From Phlegmacium glaucopus (taxonomy: Eukaryota > Basidiomycota > Agaricomycetes > Agaricales > Cortinariaceae), in the NCBI GenBank assembly GCA_015039465.1, contig MU130477.1, positions 906,910 to 970,909 of the forward strand: a stretch of DNA of 64,000 bases, in the 5' to 3' direction. The notes under the pieces are model-generated. The model saw only the letters and a list, made by a program, of their open reading frames with translations. It was not told where the DNA came from and ran no database searches. This document shows positions 45,997 through 56,736 of the stretch, piece by piece. The position numbers and the translations under genes are program-made. Numbering within the stretch: the first letter of the stretch is position 1; the number at the start of each line of letters is the position of its first letter.

Positions 45997-46858
45997 CGCT
46001 TAGCTGAGATCCTATGGGCGCAGGCCAGTCCTGATGAAGCTCCTGTGCGCCCGGTTCCTAGGTAGAGCCTTCATCTCGTTGGTATCTTTCTTCCATGGTC
46101 TGCGCCTTTTTGAACCTTAGCTGTTGCCGTCGAAGCCGCTGTGGGCCCATCCTGATAGGTATTGAGGCCTACTCCCTTGGACCCGGTGGGGCCCAGCGCT
46201 CTTGCCTAGGTGGATCTGGGGCCCATGTCCAGGGCTCTTGTGAGGGGTAGAAGGGAAGATTGTTCTCCGGGTGCTTGAGATCGAAGTCCCTACATTTCCT
46301 CGCGAAGGTGGGACAACTTCTTGCCCAGCTTGGGTGACCGTCAACGTTGCAGGAGACACAGTGCTGTTTATCCGGGGTTAAGCAGTCGCTGGTTCTATGG
46401 CCTTCTTTGCCGCAGACGTCGGTTTTCTTGATACATTCCGCTGCTACATGATTCCAGCCCTGACACTTTAGGCAGCGTATGGGCTCCTTCTTGTATTTGG
46501 CAACTGACACCTGTTTGCTGCAGATTATGAGGCCGCCTGCTTTCGCCCTGTTGGCTGCATCTGGGTTTGAGAAGGTCAGTACTAAGTGTCCACAAGTCTG
46601 CGTGGCCCTTCGCCTGGTCGGTGGCTTGGCCCAACGAATCTTCATCAGGTCCCCCTCCTGCATCCCGTTTACCTCCTCGATTTCTGCAATATGATTGGGG
46701 TTTGCTGTGTTGAGGTGCAACGGGATGTAGTATGCAATGACGGGGTGACTTCTCTTCTTGATACAAGCGCCTCAACCCAGGGTACCTAGAGCCGTGACAA
46801 AAGCGTCAAATTTTTCTTTTTGGGCAAACCACTTAGCCCCCTCATCCGTAAGAAATTC

Positions 46859-48572
46859 CTGAACTTTACACTCCCCCACGTCTTCCTCCAGGAATTCCTG
46901 GTAAATGAGAATATTCCTCACGGATTCCAGGTGGATTCTGGGTGGATTCCTATCTAATTCCTGGTGGATTCCTCGTTAATTCCTGGTATTCCTGGTATTC
47001 CTGGTATTCCTGGTGGAATCCTGGTGGAATCCTGGTGGATTCCTGGTGAGTTCCTGGTGGAATTCTGGTGAAATCAGCTAAGTCATTGACTTGTTTTATT
47101 TAATTTAATTTTTCCTAGATTTTTTTCATTGCAAGATATATATTGAAAAGTATACATTAATCACTTATTAATAACCTATTAATTAAACTAAAATGTAACC
47201 CCATGAGGGGGTTATGATTGTAGTATATTAAAACTAAAACGAACCCCGGCAAGGGGGTTGTTGTCGTCGTCGTGTGAGGGCTGTGATAGTATATTAAATA
47301 AATAAACCCCCCGTGAGGGGGGTCGTCATATGCGTGTGTCGTCGTTTGTACGTGTCGTCGTTTGTACGTGTTGTTTGTACGTGTTGTCATTTGCACGTGT
47401 TGTCATTTGGGTGTTGTTAATGTGGGTCCTCGTCGTCATACCTGTCGTCAGAGTAATCAAAGAAGAATAAAAATAAAAATAACCCCCCCAGTGAGGGGGG
47501 GTGGTGGTCGTTGTGCATGGTGGTGGTCGTCCCGGTAGCATACTAAAATGAATTAAATAAAAATAACCCCCCCTTGTACAGGGGGGGGAGTAGCTGTCAT
47601 TGTCCGTCATCGTCTGTCGTTCATTCATCATCATCTGTCGTTTGTTCGTCGTCGTCCGTTGAAATAAAATGAAACCCCCCCATACGGGGGGGTAACCGTT
47701 GTTGTCAGTTGAAATAGAATAGAAACCCCCCTGTTCAGGGGGGGTAGCTGTCGTCGTTCGAACCATAAGGATTAAAAAAAACCCCCCCGGTAAAGGGGGG
47801 GTGAGGGAGTGGTGGTGTGTTGAGGTGGAGGGTGGTGGTGGATGGGAGGGAGGTCGTCGTTGTCGCTGTACGCTGCCGGTAGTCATTAATGAATCGAAAT
47901 AAAATAAAATAAAAAATAAAATAAAATAAAACTGAAAACCCCCCTGGTTAGGGGGGTAGCCGTCGTCATCACCGTCGTTGTTGTTGGCCGTTGTTGGCCG
48001 TTGTTGGCCGTTGTTGGTCGTTGTTGGTCCTCCGGGGTGGTTGCGATTGCGATGGTGGTGGTTGTGAGATGACGGAGTATATTACTAACGTTTGTTGATT
48101 TGGGAAATATTGTCACGTGCGGTCATGTGACCACACCTCGCGGCCTGAACAAAATTCAAAATTTAAATGGCAGCAAGGCATTGCCACCTTTAATATATGA
48201 ATTACAATTAACCTATATATAGTATGAATTACTGATGTTTTAGTATTTTACTTTTAAATATTAATAATACATAATATATAATGGTAGTACCAGGAATTCC
48301 CAGGATTCCAGGTGGATTCTGTGTTGGGGATTCCTAAGGAATTCCGGGAATCCTGGTATCAATTTCATTGTGTACCAGGAATCCACCTGGAATCCTCCTG
48401 GACTGGGAAGAGCCAGGAATGTCAATTTCAGGGGGAATTGGCTGGTAGAAAATTCCTCCCGGAATCCTGGTATTCCTACCAGGAATGGTAGGAATCCTCC
48501 AGGAATCCTCCCGGAATAGGTAGGAATCCACCAGGATTCCTCCAGGAAGACGTGGGGGAGTGTAAAGACCTC
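46859..48572. mobile_element. 1714-bp TIR element carrying a hairpin array
   Basis: Flanked by an 8-bp target duplication AGAAATTC (46851-46858, 48573-48580); excising it restores LINE ORF1 (GEF-LTDE). The inverted ends share CTTTACACTCCCCCACGTCT. The subterminal zones are arrays of CCAGGAATTCCTGG / GGTGGATTCC words (46880-47065 and 48285-48550). The interior has the GC-hairpin array at 47197-47956 and an AT-rich stretch. No transposase. The ends and 8-bp duplication resemble those of the element at 11373-12892, so one hAT-type transposase may have moved both. Confidence 0.9.
47197..47956 (-). repeat. Array of nine C-run/G-run hairpins
   Basis: Palindromes at 47197-47213, 47242-47259, 47307-47322, 47482-47503, 47567-47588, 47675-47692, 47726-47744, 47782-47801 and 47939-47956. 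Stems have 4-7 C/G pairs; loops differ (ATGA, GGCAA, GTGA, AGTGA, TTGTACA, ATA, TGTTCA, GGTAAA, TGGTTA). Each is preceded by an AAATAAAATAA-type tract and followed by GTCGTCGTT/GTTGTTGG-rich DNA. Stem lengths vary on both sides together. It is the reverse orientation of the modules at 41706-42157. Confidence 0.9.
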
Positions 48573-49499
48573 AGAAATTCCCCCAGTAGGCCTTTATTTG
48601 CTAGCCTTTCTACGGACCGAATCTTATGGACTGTAGCATTGCCACCAGCTCCAGCAATAGCCTCGTTGAACCTTTTTACGATGTCGGCCTGGCTAAGCTC
48701 CCTCGTATCCAAATCGTCAGGGAAGTCCAAGAGAAATTGCCGGGCCTTGATTCCTTCCCTGGCCAGGATTCTTGGGTCCGCATTTGCTGGAGTCGGATTG
48801 TTACTGAGGAGGGCTTCTTTGTATGATTTGGTTGTGGTGGAGGCAAGCCCCTTTGTGGCTTCGGCGACCGTAGCCAGGTGTTTACCCATTTCATTCTCCA
48901 TCGTAGTGAGAAAATGTCCTGTCAACGTTTTGAGCTCATCATTCATGTAAGCTAGCTGGTCGTTCACCGCGTCTCTGGCCGTTGCGGCTATTATTCCTTC
49001 ATCCAGTTCATCTAACATGTATGCCACAGCTTGAATGGCCTCCACTGCTTCCTTTGGTATCCTGTCAATTGCCGCTATTTGGTGTAGCGCGGTCGCCAAA
49101 GTCGCAGTGGTCGCCGGATGACCCTCTGGTACAAAGAGGAGCCTTCTTTCCAGATATCTTCTTGCGGCTGCAGCATTGTTGATTACGCTGGGCTGAGAGA
49201 CATCGATGATAGGGGAAGGGGTTCATGTGTTCGCTACACTGCTGTCCCTTGCGTTTGCAAGGGCACTTCTATTACGTGTTGCTGGCATTTTAACTTTTTT
49301 CTGTGCGGTTTTACCCGACATCGGAGATTTTGAAGCGAGGTCCGTCTTAGGGACTTCTTAGAGATAATTTAGTAAGGATAAGCTACTACTTAGTTTCTGG
49401 TACTGACTCCGAGTTTTTTCACTGCTCTCATTGAGCGTGGGAAAAAAAACTGAAGGTTGTGGTAGCAGAATAAGGAGCGGTCAATCCCTGGTAGTCCAT

Positions 49500-50006
49500 A
49501 CTCCGTACAGTGCTTTCCCTCACATCCCGAACTACTCCTTCTATGTTCAACTCCAAGACCTTTCCGTGTCATTCTGGCTTCTCCGTCTATACTCCGCACT
49601 CATTACCACTTCTTCGCCACTACCACTATTTCTTTGTCATCATGTTCCCACTATCAGTCAGCACACCAGCCATGGATTATTCACCTCAAGAATGCAGGAC
49701 CTTTCGGGAGCAGAATGCAGCACATTATATTTATACTTTATATTTTGGTTGCAATTCCTTTTATTATTTAAGTACTCGAACTTGTATGTTTCCCCTCAGT
49801 TTGAATATCAACATAGTTTCCTCCTCCTAGTCTTCCTCTAAGTTACTGCAACTTCCGGTCCCACTCCATTCCATTCTTACTCCGAAATTAGGACATAAAG
49901 GTTTAGGGTAGCACAGCACATATACTGAGGCTATAGTCCTTTCCCATTCCGTGGTTCTGTTCCGATCAAACTCCGATACTCCGGAATAGAGTTCTCAAAC
50001 TTAACA
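49500..50006 (+). mobile_element. Solo gypsy-1-type LTR, right part
   Basis: Continues the LTR begun at 42206, from ACTCCGTACAG to CAAACTTAACA. With the left part it makes a complete LTR of about 570 bp. CTTTG at 50007-50011 matches 42201-42205. Confidence 0.93.
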
Positions 50007-50011
50007 CTTTG

Positions 50012-50400
50012 AACAACCACAACGACTAACGATGACTACCCCAGAATGACCCACCACCACCACAAATTCACCACCTCAGCACACTGACAATGACAACACT
50101 ACCATCTCCCCTACCATCTTGCCATGTTGCCACATCACACTGCCCATAACCCACCACCTGTCTCAGCCCACCCATTTTACACCTGTATGACAAGGAATAT
50201 GCACATACAACAATGAATATGCATGTATGACAATGAATAGGCACATACAACAACAAATAGGTGGGTACAACAACAAATAGGCGCATTCAACGATGAATAG
50301 GCACACCCACCACCACCACCTCCCTTCCACGTCACCACCCCATGACGACCCACCACCACCTCCTCCCTTCCACATTACCATGTCACACTACCACCACTAG
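50012..50400 (+). repeat. CAC-rich DNA and about 22-bp minisatellite
   Basis: 50030-50100 is CCACCACCACC/ACAATGACAAC-rich like the DNA left of 42205, of which it is the continuation after removal of the solo LTR. 50185-50310 is a loose tandem repeat with the word ACAACAATGAATAGGCACA every 20-24 bp. The same word recurs at 54230-54317 and 54653-54740. No gene seen. Confidence 0.8.
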
Positions 50401-50556
50401 TGATGTTCTGGCCCAGCTTGGCCCAAAAGCCATGGCTTTGGCCTGGCTTCGGGTGGCTCAGGCTTGGCTTGGCCCAGGCTGCGGCTTTTAGCAGACAAGA
50501 TACATACTATGGTATAAGACAGGTAACAACAGTAGCTACAGGTAGCTATGGCTCTT

Positions 50557-53270
50557 TTAATCTAAATCCAACTCAATGACCACCCCACTCAGGCCATCAT
50601 CCTCATCCTCAATCATTAAATCATCCCAACCCTTGGCTGTTTCAGACCCTTCTCCATCATCCTCACCATCATTGCCATCATCTGCTTCAAGAATTGAAGA
50701 AGGAGCTGGTTCCTGAAAGAGTAAATCATGCCAGATTGCACATTTTACACATTGTAAAGCCTCAACAACATCTCCTTTCAGCCGGTTTTGTAGTTTGCTG
50801 ATAGTAATGCCACCTTGTGAGAATGCATGTTCACTCGAAACAGAAGATGACATGATTGATAAATAGTCACGGGCTAGCAAGGCCCAGGCAGGATGATAGT
50901 GAGAGGAATTAATCTAAAAAATTATAGTCATGAGTTGTCTAAAGATTGAGCCATAAAGTGAAAATACCTACCCCCCACCATTTGATTGACGACCAGCCAT
51001 CTGGTACTTGCTCACTAGCGTATATGTACACATGAAAGTACTTAGACCATGGCCAATCAGGGTCCTCTAAAACAGCGGAGCACATATCCATATTGTCATC
51101 TTCATCATCACTGAGTTCACGTAGTAATGCACATAGCCCCAGCTTAGCAGTTTTGGATGTCGTAGATTCCTGAGGGCTTGCATCCTTACTCAGTAGCAAA
51201 TACTGTTCTTTAAACTGAATAGAAGTCAGTGGATAAAGCAAACCGCAAGAAAATATCTCATATACCACTTCTTCAACACATCTCATGACGTCTCCCTGCA
51301 GTTTTGTCAACCAATGTTTCTTGAAATAAGACATCTTCTCTTTGGGATTAAGGACTAAGAGTCACATTAGCACCGGCCACCATTGACACAAAGAATAATT
51401 ATCTGCTTACTCATTGCCATAATATAGGCAAGTGAATCCATTGTCTTCTCGTAGTAATCACATGCAGCTTTGAGAGCAGAAGCAAATCACTCATACTTTG
51501 GACATGCAGAACAAGATGACCATGCTCTGCGAAGAGCTTCAAGAGTGGGTATAGCAAGGTGGAGAGTGGATGCTTGGTCAGACAAAAATGCTTGCTGAGC
51601 ATTGTCAGCATGCTAAGCAAAGCTTCAGATGCTTTAAACCATAAGAGTATAAAATATACAGACTGCTAGTAGGCCCAGAAAATGTTAACAGACTGCCATT
51701 CATCGTCATCCAATTTAAGCACACAGATTTTGTTGCGTTTTGAGCTATTAGTTTCTTCCCAGTGTAGTTCATTGATGAAGGTGTCGACAAGCTGTGAAAC
51801 ATAAGGGTCAGTGAATTCCTACATGAGTACTCACTGTCTTTTTCTGTTCAGCCCTGTCAAGCATCAGATATGTTGAGGACCATTGGACCTTCATGTCAAG
51901 GATAAGTTGGACCGGTCTTGTAATACCCAGCCTTGACCTGAACAGTTTCCCACATTTCTTTTCACTTTGCCAATGACTGCTTCTAAAAAATAATCAGTGT
52001 TCTTGCTTCAATAATGTGGCTTAATATGTACCTTGACTGCAATTGCCCTGACTAATTCCACCTCATCCCAACTTGTTGGCACATGCGCTTCCGGATTCTT
52101 TGGGTCAAAATGTGGTGATTTACTGTATGTTGATATAAGAGCTTGGGTTGCCAAGTTGATGATGTGTGCAAGACAGCTGCAGTGGCCAAACCATTATGAG
52201 TAGAGGTCTAATTGTAAATAAAACATCATCAAAGACTTACTTGATTTTCCTCTTTGCCAATTATAATTCTTCCCAGTTGTGGCCCTTAAACGCCAAGCTA
52301 GTTCCTGCATCATGGTGGAATTATTAGATGCATTATCACATGTTATGTGACCAATCTATGAGGTATCAGTGAGTGAAAAGTCATATGAACCAATCTGCCT
52401 ACCTTGTGCACAATGCCAACCCATTGGACAATTTTAAAGAGGGCTTGACCCAGCTGCTTGCTGTTGTGAGCATTGTTGAGTCATGTGAAGCCAAGAAGGC
52501 CAGTCTTGAGCTCCCACTGTGGAAGCAATGATTCCTCAATCCAATGGCCAGTAACCACAAAATAACCATCACTATTGCTAGCTTGCCATGCATTGCATGT
52601 CAAATTGACTTCACCGGTGACCGTTGGACCCTAGTTAAGATGAGAAGGAAGTATTCATCTAAGGGGGTGTCCTTACATTAAGCTGCACATTTAATCTCAT
52701 GAGATGGTCCTTGAACATCTGTTTGATTTCTGATCATGTTGATTTTTGACCAGGAATCTTCACACTGTTTGTGGCACGCGCAGCAAGGTCAACAAGTTCC
52801 TTGAACTTTGGATGTTCAAGGGCTTGTATTGGCTACAAGTAAACACATTAGTATTAAATTGATGGCATAACTCTGGCTTACCTGATCAGTGGCAACTAGC
52901 CACTCAATTGCAGCCTGATGAAAAGCCTTGTGAGTATATGGAACAACCCATTCATTGAGCTTCTTCTCTCTGAGGTCACAATTGAGCATCTGAGTCACAA
53001 GTTCAGCTGCCACCTTGCATTTCTTGATATCGCCTGGCAGCCTCAATTCATACTTGGCTTCCTGAGCCCATTTGCAGTATTTTCCCAAAGAGAAATCAAA
53101 AAGAGAGGGTGAAGGACTAGCAATAGACTCACCAAGTGGTGTGCCTCCATGTGATGGCGTAAAGTTGTGACTTCACTGACAAGACTTTTTTTGTCTCTGC
53201 AAGAGCAGTTATTATTAGTGAACATAAACTGAGGTGTGATACACATACAGGCAGAGTTTACATGCATAAT
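50557..53270 (-). pseudogene. hAT-family transposase, decayed
   Basis: The C-terminal dimerisation domain is clear: WWG at about 50990, ARDYLSIMSSSVSSEHAFSQ (50877-50820), then GGITISKLQNRLKGDVVEAL and an acidic tail, stop at 50557. Upstream pieces read KKHWLTKLQGDVM (51320), TMDSLAYIMAM (51440), AQNATKSVCLNW (51735), TCDNASNNSTMMQELAWRLK (52340), TCNAWQASNSDGYFVVTGHW (52590) and CKWAQEAKYELRLPGD (53075). Some gaps fit short introns (GTAAGC...TTAG near 51400; GTAGGT... near 50970). TGA at 52481-52483 and 52734-52736 and frame changes near 51620 break it. It may have been the source of enzyme for the TIR elements nearby, but its own ends were not found. Confidence 0.85.
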
Positions 53271-53604
53271 ATTTCTTTATATTTCCATTGATGTTCTTTA
53301 AAACCGCAGGATGAAAAAAATGGTCAATGTCATGTCATTTGTCTTCATGTGTTGGTGGGTCCTCATGAATTGGCTGGACATCTACATCCACAAGGAGTCC
53401 ACACCCAATCGGGCCCAACCTGAACCAAACTTAGTATGTTATTTTATTTTATTATTTTTCATATGACACCACTTCCATTATTTTATTCTCATACCATTTA
53501 TTTATTTATTTTCATATGTCCATTATGTCCATATCTGTACTTAAATACCTCCTCACCTTAGCAGGGATCCCTATCTTTTCCTTGTAGGATCCCCTGCTAG
53601 GTGA
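53271..53604. other. AT-rich intergenic stretch
   Basis: Contains repeated TTTATTATTTTTCATATG words and, at 53556-53598, inverted words AGCAGGGATCCC / GGATCCCCTGCT that could pair. No gene seen. Confidence 0.4.
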
Positions 53605-53609
53605 GTTAG

Positions 53610-54182
53610 TGTTACATTCCGTTATATGTTACTCTGGTCCAGCTCCGTCGGAGTTGTCTCCAGTAGTCCATACTCTGTTCCAGTACTTTCCCTTGTATCT
53701 GGATCTACTCTTCCTTCATCCCACTCCAAGACTTCTCTGTATCATTCCAGCTCTTCCAATGTTACTCCAAACCCATTACCACATCTTTACCATAACAACT
53801 ATTTATTTGTCATCACTTTCCCACTATCAGTCAGCACACCTGCTATGGATTATTCACCCAGGAATGCAGGACTTTCCGGGAGCAGAATGCAGCACTTTAT
53901 ATTTATCTTTTATATTTTGGTTGCTATTCCTTTTATTATTTAAGTACTCAAAGCTTGTATGTATTCCTCAGTTCAAATATCAACTTAGTTTCCTCCTCTT
54001 GTTCATCCTCTAAGTCCCTGCAATTTCCGGTTCCACTCCATTCTGTTCCTACTCCAAAATTAGGACATGAAGGTTTAGGGTAGCACAGCATATATGCTGA
54101 GGCTGAAGTCCTTATCCATTCCATGGTTCTGTTCCAATAAAACCCCGTCTGATACTCCAGAATAGAGTCCTTGAACTTAACA
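53610..54182 (+). mobile_element. Solo gypsy-1-type LTR with target duplication
   Basis: 573 bp from TGTTACATTCCGTTATATG to GAACTTAACA. A 5-bp target duplication GTTAG lies on both sides (53605-53609, 54183-54187). Related to the LTRs at 8490, 42206 and 55989. Confidence 0.95.
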
Positions 54183-54229
54183 GTTAGTCACATAGTCATG
54201 TTTATAATATATTAACATCGCAGTTGCCC

Positions 54230-54317
54230 TAACACATGTATGACAAGGAACATGCATGTATGACAATGAATATGACCTATACAACAATGAATACAGCCCA
54301 TATGACAATAAATACAC
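54230..54317 (+). repeat. Minisatellite (ACAACAATGAATA type), interrupted by a solo LTR
   Basis: Loose tandem words TATGACAATGAATATG / TACAACAATGAATACAG at 20-24-bp spacing. The array resumes at 54653-54740 beyond the solo LTR. Same family as 50185-50310. Confidence 0.8.
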
Positions 54318-54652
54318 TGTTAGGGGACACTCATTGTGTCCACCTCTAGTATGCTTAGTACGTCTACTTTCACTTATATCTATGATTGTATCCATACCGC
54401 ATTACACCATCCTACACCTTGCGTATGCCCCCTTATTGTAGTAGTAGTTATGCCCTCTGCCGATGATGTCCCTGACTGTGGTCACATGTCAACTTCTATA
54501 TTTGTTATCTCGACACACCATATGCCTTCTATCTGTACTAGCCATATTTAGATGTAGTTACTCTCATGCTTGTAGTATATAGGTGTAAGGTGCTTATCAA
54601 AGATAAGCACCTTAGTGTTCAACTTGATTCCCGGGTCTAATGTCCTCTAACA
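54318..54652 (+). mobile_element. Solo LTR, copia-like, with target duplication
   Basis: 335 bp, ends TGTTAGGGGACACTC and AATGTCCTCTAACA, a 12-bp near-perfect terminal inverted pair with TG..CA. A 5-bp target duplication TACAC is at 54313-54317 and 54653-54657. The long terminal pair resembles Ty1/copia LTRs; without internal sequence the superfamily is inferred. Confidence 0.88.
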
Positions 54653-54740
54653 TACACCCATACAACAATGAATATGCACGTACAACGGTGAATACACACA
54701 TATGATGATGAATAGGTGCCTACAACAATGACAATGACTG
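54653..54740 (+). repeat. Minisatellite continuation
   Basis: TACAACAATGAATATGCACG and variants; the continuation of 54230-54317 after the solo LTR. Confidence 0.75.
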
Positions 54741-54934
54741 CAACACCTCACCTGGGTTTTTTTAAAATCTATTTTCATTTTTTATAGCCCACAACCATGA
54801 TACCAGTATATTTTATTTTTGTATTTTAATACTATTAGTACCAATGAATAAATAATATTAGTTCAAATAAATAACATTTAATAATTCTGACTGAGAATGA
54901 AATCTGAGTTACAAGTACTTACTATTAAGTAGGC

Positions 54935-55225
54935 CTTGTAAATATTCCTTGGAATGGACTTGGAATCAATTGGAACATACTTGGAATCCACTTTTCTATT
55001 TGGATTCTGAATGGACTCCACTTGGAATCCACTTGGAATCCACTTGGACTCTATTTGGATTCTGAATGGACTCCACTCAGACTCCACTTGGACTCAGTTT
55101 GGAATCTACTTAGTAACTTGGAATCCATGATGCCACTCAGACTCCACAGAATCCACTTGGAATCCACTCGGAATGCTCGGACTCCACTTGGACTCCACTT
55201 GGAACCATGGGGCACTGTAAAGTAC
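54935..55225. mobile_element. Fragment of a TIR element with CTTGGAATCCACT repeats
   Basis: Irregular repeats of CTTGGAATCCACT and GGACTCCACTTGGA words end at CATGGGGCACTGTAAAGTACTG. The inverse of that end (CAGTACTTTACAGTGCCCC) has the CTTTAC core shared with the ends of the elements at 11373 and 46859. The other end is not found, so this is a truncated relative. No protein. Confidence 0.55.
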
Positions 55226-55504
55226 TGCAATTCTTCACCAAATTAAGTGTTCTTGGGCTTGTTTTAAAGCTAAAATAAGCAGGAATAATATTTACTGAGA
55301 CATATACCAATGGTTTGCCTGATTTTCACTGAAGTTCAGTTTTTTGGTCCTAATCAGTTAGTAACTGCAAATAACTGACTATAACTGGTTAGTTGCAGTC
55401 CAGTTAGGTTATTTTTGGTTCTGGGATGAAGGCTAACCGGTCTCGGTCTCAGTTAGAGCCCCTGGGCACCAATAACCAGATCAGACCAGACTTTTAAACA
55501 CTAG
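55226..55504. other. Intergenic stretch with ACTGGTTAG/CAGTTAG words
   Basis: Contains scattered CAGTTAGGTT / AACTGGTTAGTTG words, possibly an old TIR-element flank. No gene seen. Confidence 0.4.
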
Positions 55505-55988
55505 TTGGTACAATACTAGGAATTGATACTGATCTGCAACTGGTTGAGACCACCAAAATTAGTAAAAGATGCTAGCCTTATTGACAGCATTGCTAATTTT
55601 AGAAGTTGCTGCTAGACACTGAGAGACCCAGGCTGTTGTAATTTACAACTTTAATTCCACCAGAAAACTACATAATTTTCTATGTTTAGAGTAGTTATTA
55701 CAACAATTAATGTGGACTTATTACTGTAAATAACTATTGAAATTATAGTAATTTTAAAATTTTAATGTTGTAATTTTCATAGATAAACAATTTGATAGGA
55801 CCCCATTTAAGGTGGTTGACTGTAGTAATTCATGTCAATATATTAAAGGATCACAAGGTCCCAGAATGTAGGAATTTCCAACAGTTTAACAGGTGAAAAA
55901 CACTACACTTACCATCAAGTTTTTTTCACTGGAATTTCCAATCACTTGACTAGTTACTTACTTATTAATTATTACTTATTAGTACTAG

Positions 55989-56555
55989 TGTTAAGTTTAA
56001 ACAAAGGAGTCACGTCAGAGTAACACTGGATCAGACGGAACGGAACTGGAACAAGTAACGGAAAGGACTTTGGCCTCAGCGTATGTGCTGTGCCACCCAG
56101 CTCCTACAATGTCCTGATTTTGGAACCGGAAGACGGAAGACCTCAGTGACTTAGAGGACAAACAAGAGGAGGAAACTAAGATGATATTCAAACTGAGGAA
56201 AAACATACAAGTTTCAAGTACTTAAATATAAAAGGAATAGCAACCAAAATATAAAGTATAAATATAAAGTGCTGCGTTCTGCTCCCGGAAGGTCCTGCAT
56301 TCTTGGGGTGAATAATCCATGGCTGGTGTGCTGACTGATAGTGGGAAAGTGATGACAAAGAAATAGTTGTTATGGCGAAGGTGTGGTAATGGGTTTGGAG
56401 TATTGTCAGAAGAGTTGGAATGATACGGAGAAGTCTTGGAGTTGGACGTAGGAGGAGTAGAACTGGAAACAAGGAAGAGTACTGGAACGGAGTACAAACT
56501 ACTGGAAACAACTCCAACGGAGTCGGACCGGAGTAACGTATGACGGAATGTAACA
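55989..56555 (-). mobile_element. Solo gypsy-1-type LTR (minus) with target duplication
   Basis: 567 bp, in the same orientation as the gypsy-1 LTR. Perfect 5-bp target duplication ACTAG at 55984-55988 and 56556-56560. Nested in the TIR element 55617-57871. Confidence 0.95.
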
Positions 56556-56736
56556 ACTAGTAGTAGTGGTATTTCCAACACTTAACTAGTTACTTATTAG
56601 TTATTATTAGTAGTAGTAGTAGTATCATACTATTAGTATTATGAGTTAAGCAAAAGGGAAATACTATAACATGTTATGGCACTACCAGGAATGCATGACC
56701 TATTGTGACAAGTTACAGCACTAAAAAATCATTCCA

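Larger units (their letters stand above)
46139..49321 (-). pseudogene. LINE ORF1 (Gag-like, zinc knuckles), split by a TIR element
   Basis: Start ATG at 49319-49321 (SGKTAQKKVKMPATRNRS), in-frame TGA at 49223-49225, then a helical N-terminal half (LTGHFLTTMENEMGKHLATV; SQADIVKRFNEAIAGAGGN). The frame is cut after KGLLGEF by the TIR element 46859-48572 and resumes as LTDEGAKWFAQKEKFDAFV, with another TGA at 46772-46774. The C-terminal half has three knuckle-like Cys/His clusters (CLKCQGWNHVAAEC, CGKEGHRTSDC, CVSCNVDGHPSWARSC). ORF1 proteins of this kind bind LINE RNA. Both TGAs sit at likely Arg positions. Confidence 0.87.
42268..49487 (-). mobile_element. LINE (non-LTR retrotransposon), 7.2 kb with nested insertion
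   Basis: The minus strand encodes ORF1 with Gag-type zinc knuckles, then ORF2 with AP endonuclease and RT, and ends in a poly(A), seen as the poly(T) at 42268-42278. It is inserted in a solo LTR with a 12-bp target duplication CTGGTAGTCCAT (42256-42267 and 49488-49499). Without the nested TIR element (46859-48572) the LINE is about 5.5 kb. Decay: TGA at Arg positions in ORF1 and a frameshift in a C run in ORF2. No RNase H domain is seen after the RT, unlike many relatives of the Tad/I group. Confidence 0.93.

Noticed and set aside
47197..47956. CRISPR-like array
   Set aside because: Only the hairpins recur; spacing is irregular, repeats are palindromes of differing length, there are no cas genes and the genome is eukaryotic.
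47197..47956. Series of bacterial-type intrinsic terminators
   Set aside because: GC stems next to A/T runs look similar, but the sequence is in a eukaryotic transposon with no genes ending there.
53556..53598. GGATCC-containing inverted words as a TIR or cloning scar
   Set aside because: Too short, no target duplication, and the flanking sequence is ordinary AT-rich DNA next to the solo LTR.
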